Shown here piece by piece: positions 17,983 through 27,366 of a DNA stretch of 64,000 bases (position 1 is its first letter; the number at the start of each line of letters is the position of its first letter). The stretch is from positions 1-64,000 of the forward strand of contig JACPIQ010000068.1 of assembly GCA_016188005.1 (NCBI GenBank). The letters are read 5' to 3'. This DNA is from Candidatus Rokuibacteriota bacterium. GTDB lineage: Bacteria > Methylomirabilota > Methylomirabilia > Rokubacteriales > CSP1-6. Position numbers and translations under genes: made by a program. The notes under the pieces were generated by a model. The model was given only the letters and a program-made list of their open reading frames with translations. It had not been told where the DNA came from and made no database searches.

Positions 17983-20397
17983 TTACTTCCGGGACCTGGC
18001 GGCCTGAACGGTCTTCCAGACGCGCTCGGGCGTGAGTGGCATGGCCTCGAAGTGATCCACGCCGAGCCCCGACAGCGCGTCCACCACCGCATTGACGACG
18101 GCGGGCGTGGACGCGATGGTACCGGTCTCCCCCGCACCCTTGATGCCCAGCGGGTTCACCGGCGTCGGGGTCTCGGTGCGGTCGGTCTCGTAGAGCGGCA
18201 GCATGTCGGCCTTGGGCATCGCATAGTCCAGCATGCTCCCGGTGAGGAGCTGGCCCGACTGGTCGTCGTACACCGCACCCTCCCAGAGCGCCTGGCCGAC
18301 CCCCTGGGCGATGCCGCCGTGGACCATGCCGTCCACGATCATCGGGTTGATCACGTTTCCAACATCGTCCACCGCCAGGTAGCGGAGAATCTTGACGTGG
18401 CCGGTGTCCGGGTCCACCTCGACCACACAGGCATGCGCCCCGAAGGGGAAGCAGAAGTTCGCCGGGTCGTAGAAGCTCGTCTCCTCGAGCCCGGGCTCGA
18501 GGCCGTCCGGATAGTTGTGGGGCACGTAGGCTGTCAGCGCCACCGCGCCGAAGGGCACCGCCTTGCCGGGCGCGCCGCGCACGGAGAACTGCCCGCCGGC
18601 GTACTCGATGTCGCCGGGGGAGGCCTCGAGGAGATGCGCCGCGATCTTCTTGCCCTTCTCTTTGATCTTGTTGAGCGACATCAGGAGGGCGGTGCCGCCT
18701 ACCGCGGCCGAGCGGCTGCCGTAGGTGCCCATCCCGAAGGGCACCTTCCCGGTATCCCCATGGACCACCTCCACGTCGTCCATGGGGATGCCGAGCTGGT
18801 CGGCCACCAGCTGGGCGAAGGTCGTCTCGTGCCCCTGCCCGTGGGAGTGCGAGCCCGTGAACACCGAGACCTTCCCCGTCGGGTGCACGCGCACGACGCC
18901 CGACTCGTACAGGCCGGCGCCCGCACCCAGCATCCCGACCACCTTCGAGGGCGCGATACTGCACGCCTCGATGTAGGTCGAGAAGCCGACGCCGATGAGC
19001 CGCCCCTGCTTCCGCGCCGCCGCTTGCTCCGCGCGAAACTTCTCGTAGTCCAGCGCCGCCAGCAGCTTGTCGAAGGTGGGGCCGTAGTTGCCGCTGTCGT
19101 AGTTCACCACGACCTTGGTCTGGTAGCCGTTGGCGAACTTCGGGATGAAGTTCCGGCGCCGGATCTCCGCGGTGTCCATCTTGAGCGCGGCGGCCCCGGC
19201 CTCGATCATGCGCTCCAGCAGGTAGGATGCCTCCGGCCGTCCGGCGCCCCGGTAGGCGTCCACGACGACGCTGTTGGTGTAGACACCCGTGACCGCGCAG
19301 TGGATGGCACCCATCTCGTAGACGCCGTTGAGGAGCGTCCCGTACAGATAGGTCGGCACGGCCGGGGCGAAGGTCGAGAGGTAGGCGCCGAGATTGGCCG
19401 TGGTCCTGACGCGCAGCCCCAGGATCTTGCCCTCCCGCGACAGCGCCAGCTCGGCGGCGGTGACGTGATCGCGCCCCTGGGCGTCCGTCAGGTAGGCCTC
19501 GCGCCGCGTGGAGGTCCACCGGATGGGCCGCTGCACCCGCCGGGCCGCCCACGCCAGGACGATCTCCTCGTTGTAGACGAAGATCTTCGACCCGAAGCCG
19601 CCGCCCACGTCGGGCGCGATGACACGCACCTTGTGCTCGGGAAGGCCCAGGACGAAGGCCGTCATGAGCAGCCGGTGGACATGCGGGTTCTGGGACGTGA
19701 TCCAGATCGTGAGCTCGTCGGTGGCGGCGTCATAGCGGGCGACGCTGGCGCGCGGCTCCATGGCATTCGCCACGAGCCGCTGGTTCACGATGCGCTTCTT
19801 CACCACCACCGGGGCCGACTTGAAGGCGGCCTCCGTGGCAGCCGCATCGCCGATCTGCCACTCGAAGCAGATGTTGTTCGGGGCCTCCTTGTAGGGCTGC
19901 GGCGCGCCCGGGGCGGTGGCCTTCTCGGTGCTCGTGACGGAGGGCAGCGGCTCCCAGTCCACCACCACCTTCTCCGCCGCGTCCTGGGCGGCGACCTGGC
20001 TGTCGGCGATGACGACCGCTACCGGATCGCCGACGTGGCGGGCCACGTCCGAGACCAGGGGCATGTGCGGAACGACCTTGATGTCTTCTTTCAAGTCGAG
20101 CGGGAGCCCGGCCTGCTTGAGCTTGTCCACGCCGGCCTTCATGAGCAGCCACCCGCAGGGCAGCGAGCCCACGCCGGTCAGGTCCTGTCCCGTGAACACG
20201 TCCACGACGCCCGGGTGAGCCTTCGCCGCGCTTGTGTCGATCCGCCGGATGCGCGCATGGGCATGCGGGCTCCGGACGAAGGCGGCGTAAGTCATGCCCG
20301 GCAGCTTCAGGTCGTCCGTGTAGTTGCCCTTGCCGGTGATGAAGCGGGGGTCCTCCCGGCGCTTGATGCTCGAGCCCATCAGTCTCGCGGTGGCCAT
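17983..20397 (-). CDS. coxL: CoxL-like molybdopterin large subunit, form II (aerobic-type CO dehydrogenase family)
   Basis: This 804-aa catalytic subunit of the xanthine oxidase family starts at ATG 20397 behind GGAGGGATC. The N-terminal Ald_Xan_dh_C domain (FITGKGNYTDDLKLPGMTYA) is followed by the Mo-pterin-binding domains. The active-site loop is AYRGAGR at residues about 381 to 387, the signature of form II (BMS) enzymes. It is not the AYRCSFR loop of proven CO dehydrogenases, so the Cu-ligating cysteine is absent. The base Glu of KGAGETGT (about 756) is present. True CO oxidation is unproven for form II, and another aldehyde, purine or carboxylate substrate is possible. Confidence 0.93.
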   Translation of the reverse strand: MATARLMGSSIKRREDPRFITGKGNYTDDLKLPGMTYAAFVRSPHAHARIRRIDTSAAKAHPGVVDVFTGQDLTGVGSLPCGWLLMKAGVDKLKQAGLPLDLKEDIKVVPHMPLVSDVARHVGDPVAVVIADSQVAAQDAAEKVVVDWEPLPSVTSTEKATAPGAPQPYKEAPNNICFEWQIGDAAATEAAFKSAPVVVKKRIVNQRLVANAMEPRASVARYDAATDELTIWITSQNPHVHRLLMTAFVLGLPEHKVRVIAPDVGGGFGSKIFVYNEEIVLAWAARRVQRPIRWTSTRREAYLTDAQGRDHVTAAELALSREGKILGLRVRTTANLGAYLSTFAPAVPTYLYGTLLNGVYEMGAIHCAVTGVYTNSVVVDAYRGAGRPEASYLLERMIEAGAAALKMDTAEIRRRNFIPKFANGYQTKVVVNYDSGNYGPTFDKLLAALDYEKFRAEQAAARKQGRLIGVGFSTYIEACSIAPSKVVGMLGAGAGLYESGVVRVHPTGKVSVFTGSHSHGQGHETTFAQLVADQLGIPMDDVEVVHGDTGKVPFGMGTYGSRSAAVGGTALLMSLNKIKEKGKKIAAHLLEASPGDIEYAGGQFSVRGAPGKAVPFGAVALTAYVPHNYPDGLEPGLEETSFYDPANFCFPFGAHACVVEVDPDTGHVKILRYLAVDDVGNVINPMIVDGMVHGGIAQGVGQALWEGAVYDDQSGQLLTGSMLDYAMPKADMLPLYETDRTETPTPVNPLGIKGAGETGTIASTPAVVNAVVDALSGLGVDHFEAMPLTPERVWKTVQAARSRK

Positions 20398-20411
20398 GGT
20401 GGAGATCCCTC

Positions 20412-20885
20412 CTACCGCTTCGCCATCTTCTCGGCGGCGTACTGGATGGCCTTGACGATGTTGTGGTAGCCCGTGCAGCGGCAGAGGTTGCCCTCCAGCT
20501 GGTGGCGGATCTCGGCCTCGGAGGGATTCGGGTAGCGCTGGAGCAGCTGGGCGGCCGACATGATCATGCCTGGCGTGCAGAAGCCGCATTGCAGTCCGTG
20601 CTTCTCCCAGAAGCCTTCCTGGATGGGGTGGAGCTGCCCATCCCTGGCCAGCCCCTCGATGGTGGTGATGGTGGCCCCGTCGGCCTGCACGGCCAGCAGC
20701 GTGCAGGACTTCACCGCCGCGCCGTTCAGGTGGATCGTGCAGGCCCCGCACTGGCTGGTGTCGCAGCCCACATGCGTGCCCGTGAGCCCCGCCAGCTCCC
20801 GGATGAAGTGCACCAGGAGCATCCGCGGCTCGACCTCGTGGGAATAGCTCACGCCGTTGATCGTCATGGTGACTTTCGTTTTCAC
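20412..20885 (-). CDS. coxS: CoxS-like 2Fe-2S subunit
   Basis: This 157-aa small subunit carries two [2Fe-2S] clusters: the plant-type site [15 protein letters not shown] with a later Cys (VKSC), and the helical site CGFCTPGM with CRCTGY. I chose GTG 20885 because GAGGAGG lies 7 nt upstream and the length then matches the family; a longer frame from 20942 adds a proline-rich stretch without homology. It is the first gene of coxS-coxL-coxM and starts 58 nt after larC. Confidence 0.94.
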   Translation of the reverse strand: MKTKVTMTINGVSYSHEVEPRMLLVHFIRELAGLTGTHVGCDTSQCGACTIHLNGAAVKSCTLLAVQADGATITTIEGLARDGQLHPIQEGFWEKHGLQCGFCTPGMIMSAAQLLQRYPNPSEAEIRHQLEGNLCRCTGYHNIVKAIQYAAEKMAKR

Positions 20886-20943
20886 CGCGGGGACCTCCTC
20901 GCTGGGCCGACGGTTCAGTGGCTTGGGAAAAGCGCCCCTCACC

Positions 20944-22206
20944 CTATGCCGTGCCTGGGCCGGATGTCAAGAGCCGGCGCCCCTCGGCCCGGGCCGCGTC
21001 GAGCACCTCGCGCACGGGCAGGCCTCTGTCCCGGGCAATCTGCCGCACCTCGTCGAACTCGGGCGTCACCGTGACCACCCGGTCGCCCAGGCGCGAGACC
21101 TTGAAGGCCAGTGCGCCGTACGACGTCTCCAGCCTCACCAGCTCGCGCGGGAGCCGCTGGCGCTGCCAGGCCGCCCAGCGAACGCCGATGGTGGTGGACT
21201 CCTGAAAGAGCGCCCGCGCGACCGCCCCGACGTCGCCCTGCTCGCAGAGGGCCGTGAGGACCACGCCGGGGCGGCTCTTCTTCATCAGGACGGGGGTGAG
21301 GTACACATCCAGCGCCCCCGCGGTGAAGAGCCGCTCCATCAGGGGCTCCCAGAGCTGGGGGGACATGTCGTCCACCGTGGTCTCGACCTGGAACACCGTC
21401 TCCGTCGCGACCCCCATCGGGTCGGGCGGCGCGGCCCCTTCCCCCACGAAGAGCCGGATCACGTTCGGCGTGTCGAGGTCCATGCTGCCCGCGCCGTAGC
21501 CCACGGCGGAGACGGTCATGGCGGGCATGGCCCCGGCCCCCGCGGCCAGCGTCGTGAGGATCGCCGCCCCCGTGGGGGTCACCAGCTCCCGCTTGACCCC
21601 GGTGTCCACCACCGGGAAGCCGCGAAGCAGCTCGGCGGTCCCAGGCGCGGGCACCGGGACCTGGCCATGCGGCCCGCCCGCCATGCCGCCGCCCAGCGGC
21701 AGGGCCGAGCAGTGCAGCACCTCGATTCCCAGCAGGTGGAGGCCCAGGCAGGCCCCGGTCACGTCCACGATCGCGTCCACCGCCCCCACGTCGTGGAAGT
21801 GCACCTCGTCCACGCTCACCCCATGCACGCGCCCCTCGGCCTCGGCCAGCCGCGTGAAGATCCGCGCGGCGTGGTCCCGGACGGGTCCCGGCAGCGCGCT
21901 GCGTTCCAGGATGCCGAGGATGACGGCCAGGCTGCGGTGCGGGTGGACGTAGGAGCCGTGGGGGCGCTCGTGGGCGTGACCGGGCCCGTCGTCGGGGCCG
22001 TGGCCGTGGTCGTGGACATGGACGTCCACCTTCGTCGCCCGGAAGGCGCCTTTCATCACGTCGCGCCGCTCGAGGGAGTAGCCGCCGAGGTCGAGCCCCG
22101 CCAGTCCGTCGCGAAGCGCCTCGAAGGACAGCCCGGCGTCCACGAGGGCGCCCAGGATCATGTCCCCCGACGCCCCGCTCGGGCAGTCGAAGTACGCCAG
22201 CTTCAT
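20944..22206 (-). CDS. larC: LarC, nickel-pincer cofactor nickel insertase
   Basis: This 420-aa LarC family protein (formerly DUF111) uses CTP to insert nickel into the pincer nucleotide cofactor of lactate racemase and related enzymes. The N-terminal [26 protein letters not shown] motif is diagnostic. A histidine-rich linker ([22 protein letters not shown]) suits nickel binding, and the CTP/hydrolase half includes [23 protein letters not shown]. It is a single uninterrupted frame, whereas some larC genes need a programmed frameshift. larE is just upstream, but larB and larA are not in the window. Confidence 0.94.
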   Translation of the reverse strand: MKLAYFDCPSGASGDMILGALVDAGLSFEALRDGLAGLDLGGYSLERRDVMKGAFRATKVDVHVHDHGHGPDDGPGHAHERPHGSYVHPHRSLAVILGILERSALPGPVRDHAARIFTRLAEAEGRVHGVSVDEVHFHDVGAVDAIVDVTGACLGLHLLGIEVLHCSALPLGGGMAGGPHGQVPVPAPGTAELLRGFPVVDTGVKRELVTPTGAAILTTLAAGAGAMPAMTVSAVGYGAGSMDLDTPNVIRLFVGEGAAPPDPMGVATETVFQVETTVDDMSPQLWEPLMERLFTAGALDVYLTPVLMKKSRPGVVLTALCEQGDVGAVARALFQESTTIGVRWAAWQRQRLPRELVRLETSYGALAFKVSRLGDRVVTVTPEFDEVRQIARDRGLPVREVLDAARAEGRRLLTSGPGTA

Positions 22207-22212
22207 CCATGT

Positions 22213-22236
22213 TCAACATGCCTGGCGGCATGTTGA
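22213..22236 (-). promoter_or_regulatory. Perfect 10-bp hairpin just before the larC start
   Basis: TCAACATGCC (22213-22222) and GGCATGTTGA (22227-22236) pair perfectly around a 4-nt loop. The structure ends 6 nt before the larC ATG and occupies the place where the ribosome site should be; no separate Shine-Dalgarno is visible. It could control larC translation, bind a protein as an operator-like palindrome, or be an attenuator at the larE-larC junction. Confidence 0.5.
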
Positions 22237-22274
22237 CCGTGGGCGAGAGAAACGGGGCATTCCGCCGGCGCCAT

Positions 22275-23120
22275 CTAGGAGGGCCCGGGCCGCTTCCCGA
22301 TCCCGCGGAGCATCTCGTTGGCGCTGCCGCTGCGGAAGCCCTCGAGGTCCAGCGTGACGTAGGCGTAGCCCAGCGCGCGGAAGCGGGCGACGATGCCCTC
22401 GCGCAGCCCCGCCTGCCACAACCGCTCCATCTCCGGGAGCGGCAGCTCGATCCGGGCCAGCCGGTCGTGGTGGCGCACCCGGAACTGGCTGAAGCCGAGC
22501 GCCCGGAGGAAGGCCTCGGCCTCGTCCACCCTGCGGAGCTTCTCCGCGGTGATCGGGTCGCCGTACTGGAAGCGGGACGACAGGCACGCGAAGGACGGCT
22601 TGTCCCAGGTTGGGAGCCCGGCCTCGCGCGAGAGGACCCGCACCTCCTCCTTCCACAGCTCGGCCTCGATGAGCGGCGCCCGCACGCCCTTCTCTCTCGC
22701 CGCCTCCATGCCGGGACGGTGGTCGCCGAGATCGTCCATGAGGGCGCCGTAGACGATGGGCAGTCCCCCGTGCTCGCGCCCGATGGCCTCGAGGCGTGTG
22801 AAGAGCGTGTCCTTGCAGAAGAAGCACCGGTCGGGCGCGTTCCGCGCGTAGTCGGGATTGTCGAGCTCGCGCGTCTGCACCACGGTGTGCGGCAGGCCGA
22901 TGAGAGCGGCGAGCCGCCGGGCCTCGGCCAGCTCGGAGGAGGGGTAGGTCTCCGAGTCGGCTGTGACCAGCAGCGCCCGCTCACCCACCGCTTCTTTCGC
23001 CGCCCAGCCCAGAAAGGTGGAGTCCACGCCGCCCGAGAAGGCCACGATGAGGTGGTCCAGGGCTCGGAGAATGCCCAGGAGCCGCTCGTACTTCTCCGCC
23101 AGCGGGGCTGCCGTCGTCAT
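22275..23120 (-). CDS. larE: LarE, ATP-dependent sacrificial sulfur transferase
   Basis: This 281-aa PP-loop ATPase adenylates the pyridinium carboxylate of the pincer precursor and donates sulfur. The PP-loop SGGVDSTFLGWAA is at the N-terminus, DRCFFCKDTLF follows, and PSFACLSSRFQYG contains the cysteine corresponding to the sacrificial Cys176 of Lactiplantibacillus LarE. The start at 23120 overlaps the pfkB stop as ATGA; the upstream open frame lies inside pfkB. It is followed by larC after 68 nt. Confidence 0.93.
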   Translation of the reverse strand: MTTAAPLAEKYERLLGILRALDHLIVAFSGGVDSTFLGWAAKEAVGERALLVTADSETYPSSELAEARRLAALIGLPHTVVQTRELDNPDYARNAPDRCFFCKDTLFTRLEAIGREHGGLPIVYGALMDDLGDHRPGMEAAREKGVRAPLIEAELWKEEVRVLSREAGLPTWDKPSFACLSSRFQYGDPITAEKLRRVDEAEAFLRALGFSQFRVRHHDRLARIELPLPEMERLWQAGLREGIVARFRALGYAYVTLDLEGFRSGSANEMLRGIGKRPGPS

Positions 23121-24028
23121 CGGTCGAAGTGCACCATCTCCTGGAAGACCCTGTAGCGCCCCTCGATCTCGGCCGCGTCGAGCCGCTTGAGCCGCTCCAG
23201 CGAGAAGTCCTCCACCGTGAAGGAGGCCATGACCGCGCCGTGCACCATGGCGCGCCGGAGGGAGGTCCCATCCGTGAGGCCGCGCTGGGCGAGATAGCCC
23301 ATGAAGCCGCCGGCGAAGGTGTCGCCTGCGCCGGTCGGATCGAAGACCGACTCCAGCGGGTAGGCCGGAGCGAAGAAGAAGCGGCCTTCGGCGACCATGA
23401 GGGCGCCGTACTCGCCGCGCTTGATCACGATCACCCGGGGCCCCAGGTCCACGATGGCGCGCGCGGCCTTGATGAGGTTGGGCTCGCGTGCCAGCATCCG
23501 CGCCTCGGCGTCGTTGATGAGGAGCACGTCCACGCGGGAGAGCACGCGGCACAGGGCCTCGCGCTTGCCCTCGATCCAGAAGTTCATCGTATCCAGCGCC
23601 ACGAGCCGCGGCTGCTGCATCTGGCGGAGCACGTCGAGCTGCAGCTCGGGATCGATGTTGGCGAGGAAGAGGAACGGCGCCTTGCGCATCACCGGGGAGA
23701 GCACCGGCGTGAACTCGGCGAGCACGTTGAGCTGGGTGTCCAGGGTCCTGGCGTCGTTGAGGTCGAAGCCGTACTCCCCGGTCCAGCGGAATGTCTTCTT
23801 GCCCTCCTTCACCTGCACCGCGCCGATGTCCACGCCCCGCCCTTCCAGCAGGGCCAGGTGCGCCTTCGGGAAGTCCTGTCCGACGGCCGCCACGACGTGC
23901 ACCCCGGTGAAGAAGCTCGCGGCGTAGGAGAAGTAAGTGGCCGACCCTCCCAGGGCCTCGGCCACCTGGCCAAAAGGGGTCTTGACGCTGTCCAGAGCCA
24001 CCGAGCCCACCACCACCAGTTCAGCCAC
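23117..24028 (-). CDS. PfkB-family carbohydrate/nucleoside kinase
   Basis: This 303-aa ribokinase-fold kinase has the N-terminal strand VVVGSVALDSVKTPFG with LGGSATYFS for substrate binding, and the C-terminal PfkB signature FDPTGAGDTFAGGFMGYL with the catalytic Asp and anion hole. The substrate is not certain. Its 8-nt overlap with mtnP suggests purine nucleoside or methylthioribose-related salvage; adenosine kinase activity would fit but is only inferred. Confidence 0.88.
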   Translation of the reverse strand: MAELVVVGSVALDSVKTPFGQVAEALGGSATYFSYAASFFTGVHVVAAVGQDFPKAHLALLEGRGVDIGAVQVKEGKKTFRWTGEYGFDLNDARTLDTQLNVLAEFTPVLSPVMRKAPFLFLANIDPELQLDVLRQMQQPRLVALDTMNFWIEGKREALCRVLSRVDVLLINDAEARMLAREPNLIKAARAIVDLGPRVIVIKRGEYGALMVAEGRFFFAPAYPLESVFDPTGAGDTFAGGFMGYLAQRGLTDGTSLRRAMVHGAVMASFTVEDFSLERLKRLDAAEIEGRYRVFQEMVHFDR

Positions 24029-24947
24029 GGGACTTCTCCTTCGGGAAGTAGTGCCCGAGCAGGAGGTCGAGCCGCCTCCGGGCGCGCGGCGAGAAGGCCG
24101 CGGGGTTCGTGATCACGGCATCCTTGAGCGCCTGCCGGCAGCCGCCGCCGCAGGGCTTGCCGATGCGCGGGATGACCCGGCGCAGCACCTCCCTGGCGGT
24201 GGCGACGTTCTTGAGCAGGTTGGCCACCACGGCCTCCACCGACACCACCTCGTGCTCCTCGTGCCAGACGTCGTAGTCGGTGGCCAGCGCGAGGGTGGCG
24301 TAGCAGAGCTCCGCCTCGCGGGCGAGCTTGGCCTCCGGCATGTTGGTCATGCCGATCACGGAGACACCCCAGCTCCGGTAGATCTCCGACTCCCCCTTGG
24401 TGGAGAACTGCGGCCCCTCGATGCAGATGTAGGTCCCCCCGCGGTGCACCGTGGCTCCTGTCTCGCGCCCGGCGGCTTCCAGGAGATCGGCCAGGTCCGA
24501 GCACACGGGATGCGCGAGCCCCACGTGGGCCACGATGCCGTCGCCGAAGAAGGACGACGCCCGGCGCTTCGTGTGGTCGTAGAACTGGTCAGGGAGCACG
24601 AGATCCAGCGGCCGGATCTCCTCCTTCATGCTCCCCACGGCGCTGATGGAGATCACCCAGCGGGCGCCCAGCTGCTTGAGCCCGTGGATGTTCGCCCGGT
24701 AGTTCAGCTCCGAGGGCGTGAGCCGGTGCCCGCGGCCGTGGCGCGGCAGGAAGATCACCTCGCGGTCTCCCAGCCGGCCGACACAGTAGGCATCCGACGG
24801 ATCGCCGAAGGGGGTCTTGACCCGCACCCACCGCACCTCGGTGAGGCCCTCCATGGCGTAGAGGCCACTGCCTCCGATGACGCCCACGCGCTCGGCGTCT
24901 CGATCGCGTCTTGCGGGCCTCCGCCCGGGCTGCTTGCTCGCTGTCAT
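24021..24947 (-). CDS. mtnP: S-methyl-5'-thioadenosine phosphorylase
   Basis: This 308-aa trimeric purine nucleoside phosphorylase cleaves methylthioadenosine with phosphate to adenine and methylthioribose-1-phosphate in methionine salvage. MTAP marks are RVGVIGGSGLYAMEGL, the phosphate motif FLPRHGRGHRLTPSELNYRANI, TYICIEGPQFSTKGESEIYR and SVIGMTNMPEAKLARE, with the base-binding ATDYDVWH. The start overlaps the mtaB stop (ATGA). An N-terminal basic extension of about 18 residues precedes the domain, so a slightly later start is possible. Confidence 0.94.
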   Translation of the reverse strand: MTASKQPGRRPARRDRDAERVGVIGGSGLYAMEGLTEVRWVRVKTPFGDPSDAYCVGRLGDREVIFLPRHGRGHRLTPSELNYRANIHGLKQLGARWVISISAVGSMKEEIRPLDLVLPDQFYDHTKRRASSFFGDGIVAHVGLAHPVCSDLADLLEAAGRETGATVHRGGTYICIEGPQFSTKGESEIYRSWGVSVIGMTNMPEAKLAREAELCYATLALATDYDVWHEEHEVVSVEAVVANLLKNVATAREVLRRVIPRIGKPCGGGCRQALKDAVITNPAAFSPRARRRLDLLLGHYFPKEKSRG

Positions 24948-26299
24948 GCGGTCGGCTCCTCCAGGCGGCCGAAGGTCCCCTCGGGCCGGCAGTCGGTGAT
25001 GGTCACTGGCACGAAGCGGCGGGCGAGAGTGTCGGGGCCGTCGAAGAGCACCTCGACGTAATTGGCCGTCAGCCCGGAGAGGAGACCGGTGGCCCGGTCG
25101 CGGGTCTCGAGGACGAGCGCCTCATGGGTCCGTCCCAGCATCCTCCGCCTGAAGGCGAGCGCCTTTCCCCTCCCCAGCCGCCGGAGCGCCGCGCTCCGCG
25201 CCCGGATCGCTGGAGCCGGCACGTGGTCGCGGAGCCGGGCGGACTCCGTGCCCTTTCGGTCCGAGTAGGAAAAGACGTGCAGGTAGGAGAAGGGCAGCTC
25301 CCCGACGAGGCTCAGCGTCTCGGCAAAGTCCAGGTCGCCCTCTCCCGGATGCCCCACGATCATGTCGGCGCCGAGGCCGAGACCCGGGATGTCCCGCGCC
25401 AGCCGCTCCACCAGCGCCCGGTACATGCGCGTGTTGAACGGGCGGCGCATGAGACGCAGCACACGGTCGCTGCCGCTCTGGAGCGGCAGGTGCAGGTGAG
25501 GCGTGACGACGCGCGAGCCCACGATCGCCTCGATAAGCTCCGGGGTGAAGTAGGCGGGCAGGATCGACGAGAGCCGGAGCCATCGGAGCCGCGGAACGGC
25601 ATCGAGCTGCGTCACCAGGGCGGCCAGCGTCGTGCGCGGCAGGAGGTCCCGGCCGTAGTGTCCCAGGTCCACCCCCGTGAGCGTGATCTCGCGGTACCCG
25701 GCCTCCACGAGCGCGCGCACCTGCTCGAGCACCACCTTCGGGTCCTGGCTCCGGCTGCCACCCCGCGCGGTCGGCACGATGCAGAAGGCGCAGCGGTACT
25801 GGCAGCCGTCCTGGACCTTCACGGAGGCGCGCGAGCGGCCGGCCACCCGTGCGAAGGGCGCCACCGGCACCGCGTGGGCCGCCGCGATGGGCGCCACCTC
25901 GATCTCTGCCGGCTGCCTGCCCTCGGCCCGGGACCCCCCCCCCCGCGAGAGGAGCGGCGCCAGCAGCTCGGGGAGCCGGTACTTCTCCTGGTTGCCGACA
26001 ACGAGGTCCACGCCGGGGATACGCGCGACGGCCCGCGGATCGGTCTGGGCGTAGCAGCCCGTGACCACCACGAGGGCGCCAGGCCGCTCGCGCGCGATGC
26101 GCCTGATGAGCTGCCGATCGGAGAAGTCCGCCCGGCCCGTCACGGTGCAGGTGTTCACCACGTACACCCGGGCTGGCTCCTGCCCCGCCACCGCGCGGAA
26201 GCCCCGACTCTCCAGGACTGCCAGCATCTCCTGGGACTCGACCTGGTTCAGCCGGCAGCCGAGCGTGGCCACGCTCACCGTGACGGGCTCGCTGGTCAC
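24944..26299 (-). CDS. mtaB: tRNA t6A37 methylthiotransferase MtaB
   Basis: This 451-aa radical-SAM methylthiotransferase converts t6A37 to ms2t6A37 in tRNA. The N-terminal UPF0004 domain has three cluster cysteines (TLGCRLNQ, VNTCTVTG, TGCYAQTD), the radical-SAM motif is CQYRCAFC, and a TRAM domain ends the protein. The GTG start at 26299 overlaps the rlmN stop (GTGA), so the two RNA-modifying radical-SAM genes are coupled. A run of 11 G (coding strand; 25934-25944) encodes the RGGGS linker and is a likely slippage site. Confidence 0.92.
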   Translation of the reverse strand: MTSEPVTVSVATLGCRLNQVESQEMLAVLESRGFRAVAGQEPARVYVVNTCTVTGRADFSDRQLIRRIARERPGALVVVTGCYAQTDPRAVARIPGVDLVVGNQEKYRLPELLAPLLSRGGGSRAEGRQPAEIEVAPIAAAHAVPVAPFARVAGRSRASVKVQDGCQYRCAFCIVPTARGGSRSQDPKVVLEQVRALVEAGYREITLTGVDLGHYGRDLLPRTTLAALVTQLDAVPRLRWLRLSSILPAYFTPELIEAIVGSRVVTPHLHLPLQSGSDRVLRLMRRPFNTRMYRALVERLARDIPGLGLGADMIVGHPGEGDLDFAETLSLVGELPFSYLHVFSYSDRKGTESARLRDHVPAPAIRARSAALRRLGRGKALAFRRRMLGRTHEALVLETRDRATGLLSGLTANYVEVLFDGPDTLARRFVPVTITDCRPEGTFGRLEEPTA

Positions 26300-27366
26300 G
26301 ACACCGACACCTCGGCCGCCGCCCGGCCGCACCCGGCCGCCACGGCCTCCTTGAGCTGGCCGCAGGCCGCGCCAACGTCCTCGCCCTTGCTCCAACGCAG
26401 CGTGGCGGTGATCCCGTGCTCCAGCAGCACGGCCTGGAAGGCGAGAATCCTGGGCACCGCGGGGCGCTGGAACGGCGCGCCCTCCCAGTCGTTGAACGGG
26501 ATCAGGTTCACCTTGGCCCGCATCCCGCGGAGCAGCCGCACCAGCCGCCGGGCATCCTCGGCGCTGTCGTTCACGCCGTCCAGCAGCACGTACTCGAAGG
26601 TCATGCGCTGGCGCAGGGGCAGCGGGAAGCGCCGGCAGGCGTTCAGGAGGGCCGCGAGGTCGAAGGCCCGGTTCACGGGCATGAGCCGGCTGCGGACCTC
26701 GCTCGTCGTGGCGTGCAGGGAGATCGCCAGATTGACGCGGAGGTTCTCCCGCGCCAGCTTCTCGATGCCCGGGGCCAGCCCCACCGTGGAGACCGTGATC
26801 CGCCGGGGGGAGAGGCCGAAGCCGTGGGGATCGGTGAGGATCCTCAGCGACTTCACCGTCGCCGCATAGCTGGCCAGCGGCTCGCCCATGCCCATGTAGA
26901 CCACATGTGTGATCCGCGTCCCGGAGGGCAGCGTCTTCCTGGCGGTCAGCAGCTGGCCCACGACCTCGCCGGCCGTCAGGTTGCGGGCAAGCCCCATGGT
27001 GCCGGTGAGGCAGAACGCGCAGCCGAAGCCGCAGCCCACCTGGGTGGAAAGGCAAAGCGTGAGCCGGTCGTCGTCGGGCATGAGCACTGACTGGACCCTC
27101 GCCCCGTCCGCCAACCGCAGGACGAGCTTGCTGCTGCCGTCCTGGGAGGGGGTGATCCGCTCCACGTCGGGCAGCGCGATGGCGCAACGCGCCGCGAGCG
27201 CCTGCCTCAGCTCCCCGGGGAGGTCTGACATGGCCCCGAGATCGGTGACGCCCTTGCCGAAGATCCAGCCGGCGAGCTGACGGCCGCGGTAGCGCGGGGC
27301 GCCAAGGGACTCCACGAGCGATTCCATCTCGGAGGGCAGGAGGTCCAGCAGATTCGAAAGGGACAT
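26296..27366 (-). CDS. rlmN: Dual-specificity RNA methyltransferase RlmN
   Basis: This 356-aa radical-SAM enzyme methylates C2 of A2503 in 23S rRNA and A37 in some tRNAs. The radical-SAM motif is CGFGCAFC, GEPLASYAATVKSL is the typical core, and the mechanistic C-terminal Cys is in GEDVGAACGQL. ATG 27366 gives the family's usual N-terminus (LLDLLPSEMESLVESLGAPRYRGRQL). It begins a tightly coupled set rlmN-mtaB-mtnP-pfkB-larE. Confidence 0.95.
   Translation of the reverse strand: MSLSNLLDLLPSEMESLVESLGAPRYRGRQLAGWIFGKGVTDLGAMSDLPGELRQALAARCAIALPDVERITPSQDGSSKLVLRLADGARVQSVLMPDDDRLTLCLSTQVGCGFGCAFCLTGTMGLARNLTAGEVVGQLLTARKTLPSGTRITHVVYMGMGEPLASYAATVKSLRILTDPHGFGLSPRRITVSTVGLAPGIEKLARENLRVNLAISLHATTSEVRSRLMPVNRAFDLAALLNACRRFPLPLRQRMTFEYVLLDGVNDSAEDARRLVRLLRGMRAKVNLIPFNDWEGAPFQRPAVPRILAFQAVLLEHGITATLRWSKGEDVGAACGQLKEAVAAGCGRAAAEVSVS

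Noticed and set aside
17983-20397. Calling the cox cluster a proven carbon monoxide dehydrogenase
   Set aside because: The active-site loop is AYRGAGR, not AYRCSFR, so CO as substrate is not supported by the sequence.
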